A DNA stretch of 64,000 nucleotides from Saccharicrinis sp. (lineage in GTDB: Bacteria; Bacteroidota; Bacteroidia; Bacteroidales; Marinilabiliaceae), in contig JAGXIO010000118.1 of NCBI GenBank assembly GCA_024635555.1, forward strand, positions 1-64,000, written 5' to 3'. The notes under the pieces were generated by a model, which did no database searches, was not told the origin of the DNA, and was given only the letters and a program-made list of their open reading frames with translations. Below, in pieces: positions 63,993-64,000 of the stretch. The position numbers were made by a program, and so were the translations under genes. Every line of letters starts with the position of its first letter. The stretch's first letter is position 1.

Positions 63993-64000
63993 ACATTTTT

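Noticed and set aside
1-64000. CRISPR array, tRNA or rRNA genes
   Set aside because: No regular repeat-spacer pattern, cloverleaf or conserved rRNA segment was recognised on either strand by eye; a tRNAscan or CRISPR finder run would settle it.

Overview
The window reads as a chromosomal segment of a free-living member of the Bacteroidota, probably of the Bacteroidales/Marinilabiliales type. The evidence is a SusC/SusD pair, a T9SS-type C-terminal sorting domain, a PorE-like TPR-PD40-OmpA protein, an Lnb/DUF4105 protein, a PyrK/PyrD class 1B pair, a fused E1 alpha/beta oxoacid dehydrogenase, and many promoters of the Bacteroidota form TTG-N18..20-TAnnTTTG. The placement is inference from gene content; no rRNA or tRNA gene is present to confirm it.

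Layout. 0-5.3 kb: a lipoprotein cut by the window edge, a VAO-type FAD oxidase, ribosomal protein S1 with a tandem-repeat N-terminus, a STAS protein and RNase Z. 5.6-7.3 kb: an accessory patch with an intact RHH/RelE-type toxin-antitoxin pair, a decayed MazF/PemK C-terminus and a gene-free stretch full of strong hairpins. 7.3-11.5 kb: a membrane protein, an LRR protein, an AraC regulator, YceI, pirin and an FMN reductase. 11.7-17.9 kb: a PorE-like envelope protein, then oxoacid dehydrogenase E2, E1 alpha/beta and a flavodoxin. 17.9-20.2 kb: a 1-kb AT-rich gene-free region, an HTH regulator and gene remnants. 20.2-21.8 kb: pyrK-pyrD. 22-28 kb: two unrecognised proteins flanking phased ATTAAG repeats, then Lnb-like, TlpA-like, redoxin, serine hydrolase and truncated-hemoglobin genes. 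28-35.7 kb: TPR proteins around gyrA and clpC. 35.8-41.2 kb (minus strand): the threonine operon thrA - apgM-type kinase - thrC, preceded by a threonine-rich leader ORF and an attenuator-like region. 41.2-45.6 kb: envelope proteins and a universal stress protein. 45.7-51.4 kb: an MFS transporter, phosphomannomutase, a UPF0175/PIN toxin-antitoxin pair and acetyl-CoA synthetase. 51.6-63.9 kb (minus strand): a 12-kb co-directional block of NlpC/P60 peptidase, dipeptide epimerase, FAD/Fe-S dehydrogenase, T9SS-sorted M23 peptidase, SusC, SusD and a choice-of-anchor-J-like lipoprotein.

Two observations stand out. First, a 22-codon minus-strand ORF at 41059-41127 has five Thr and two Ile codons within residues 8-18 and sits between a good promoter and thrA. 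Its control-codon segment is perfectly complementary over 9 bases to a segment about 150 bases downstream, so it looks like an unannotated threonine attenuator. Second, the 51.6-63.9 kb block combines murein-peptide enzymes with a SusCD import pair and is a plausible peptidoglycan-peptide scavenging locus. Weaker signals are a TTACAnnTGTAA palindrome shared by the HTH-gene upstream region and the pyr promoter, helically phased ATTAAG repeats at 23.2 kb, and two related 165-bp gene remnants. One remnant keeps a 59-codon open frame. The other has its middle replaced by a palindromic MITE-like element.
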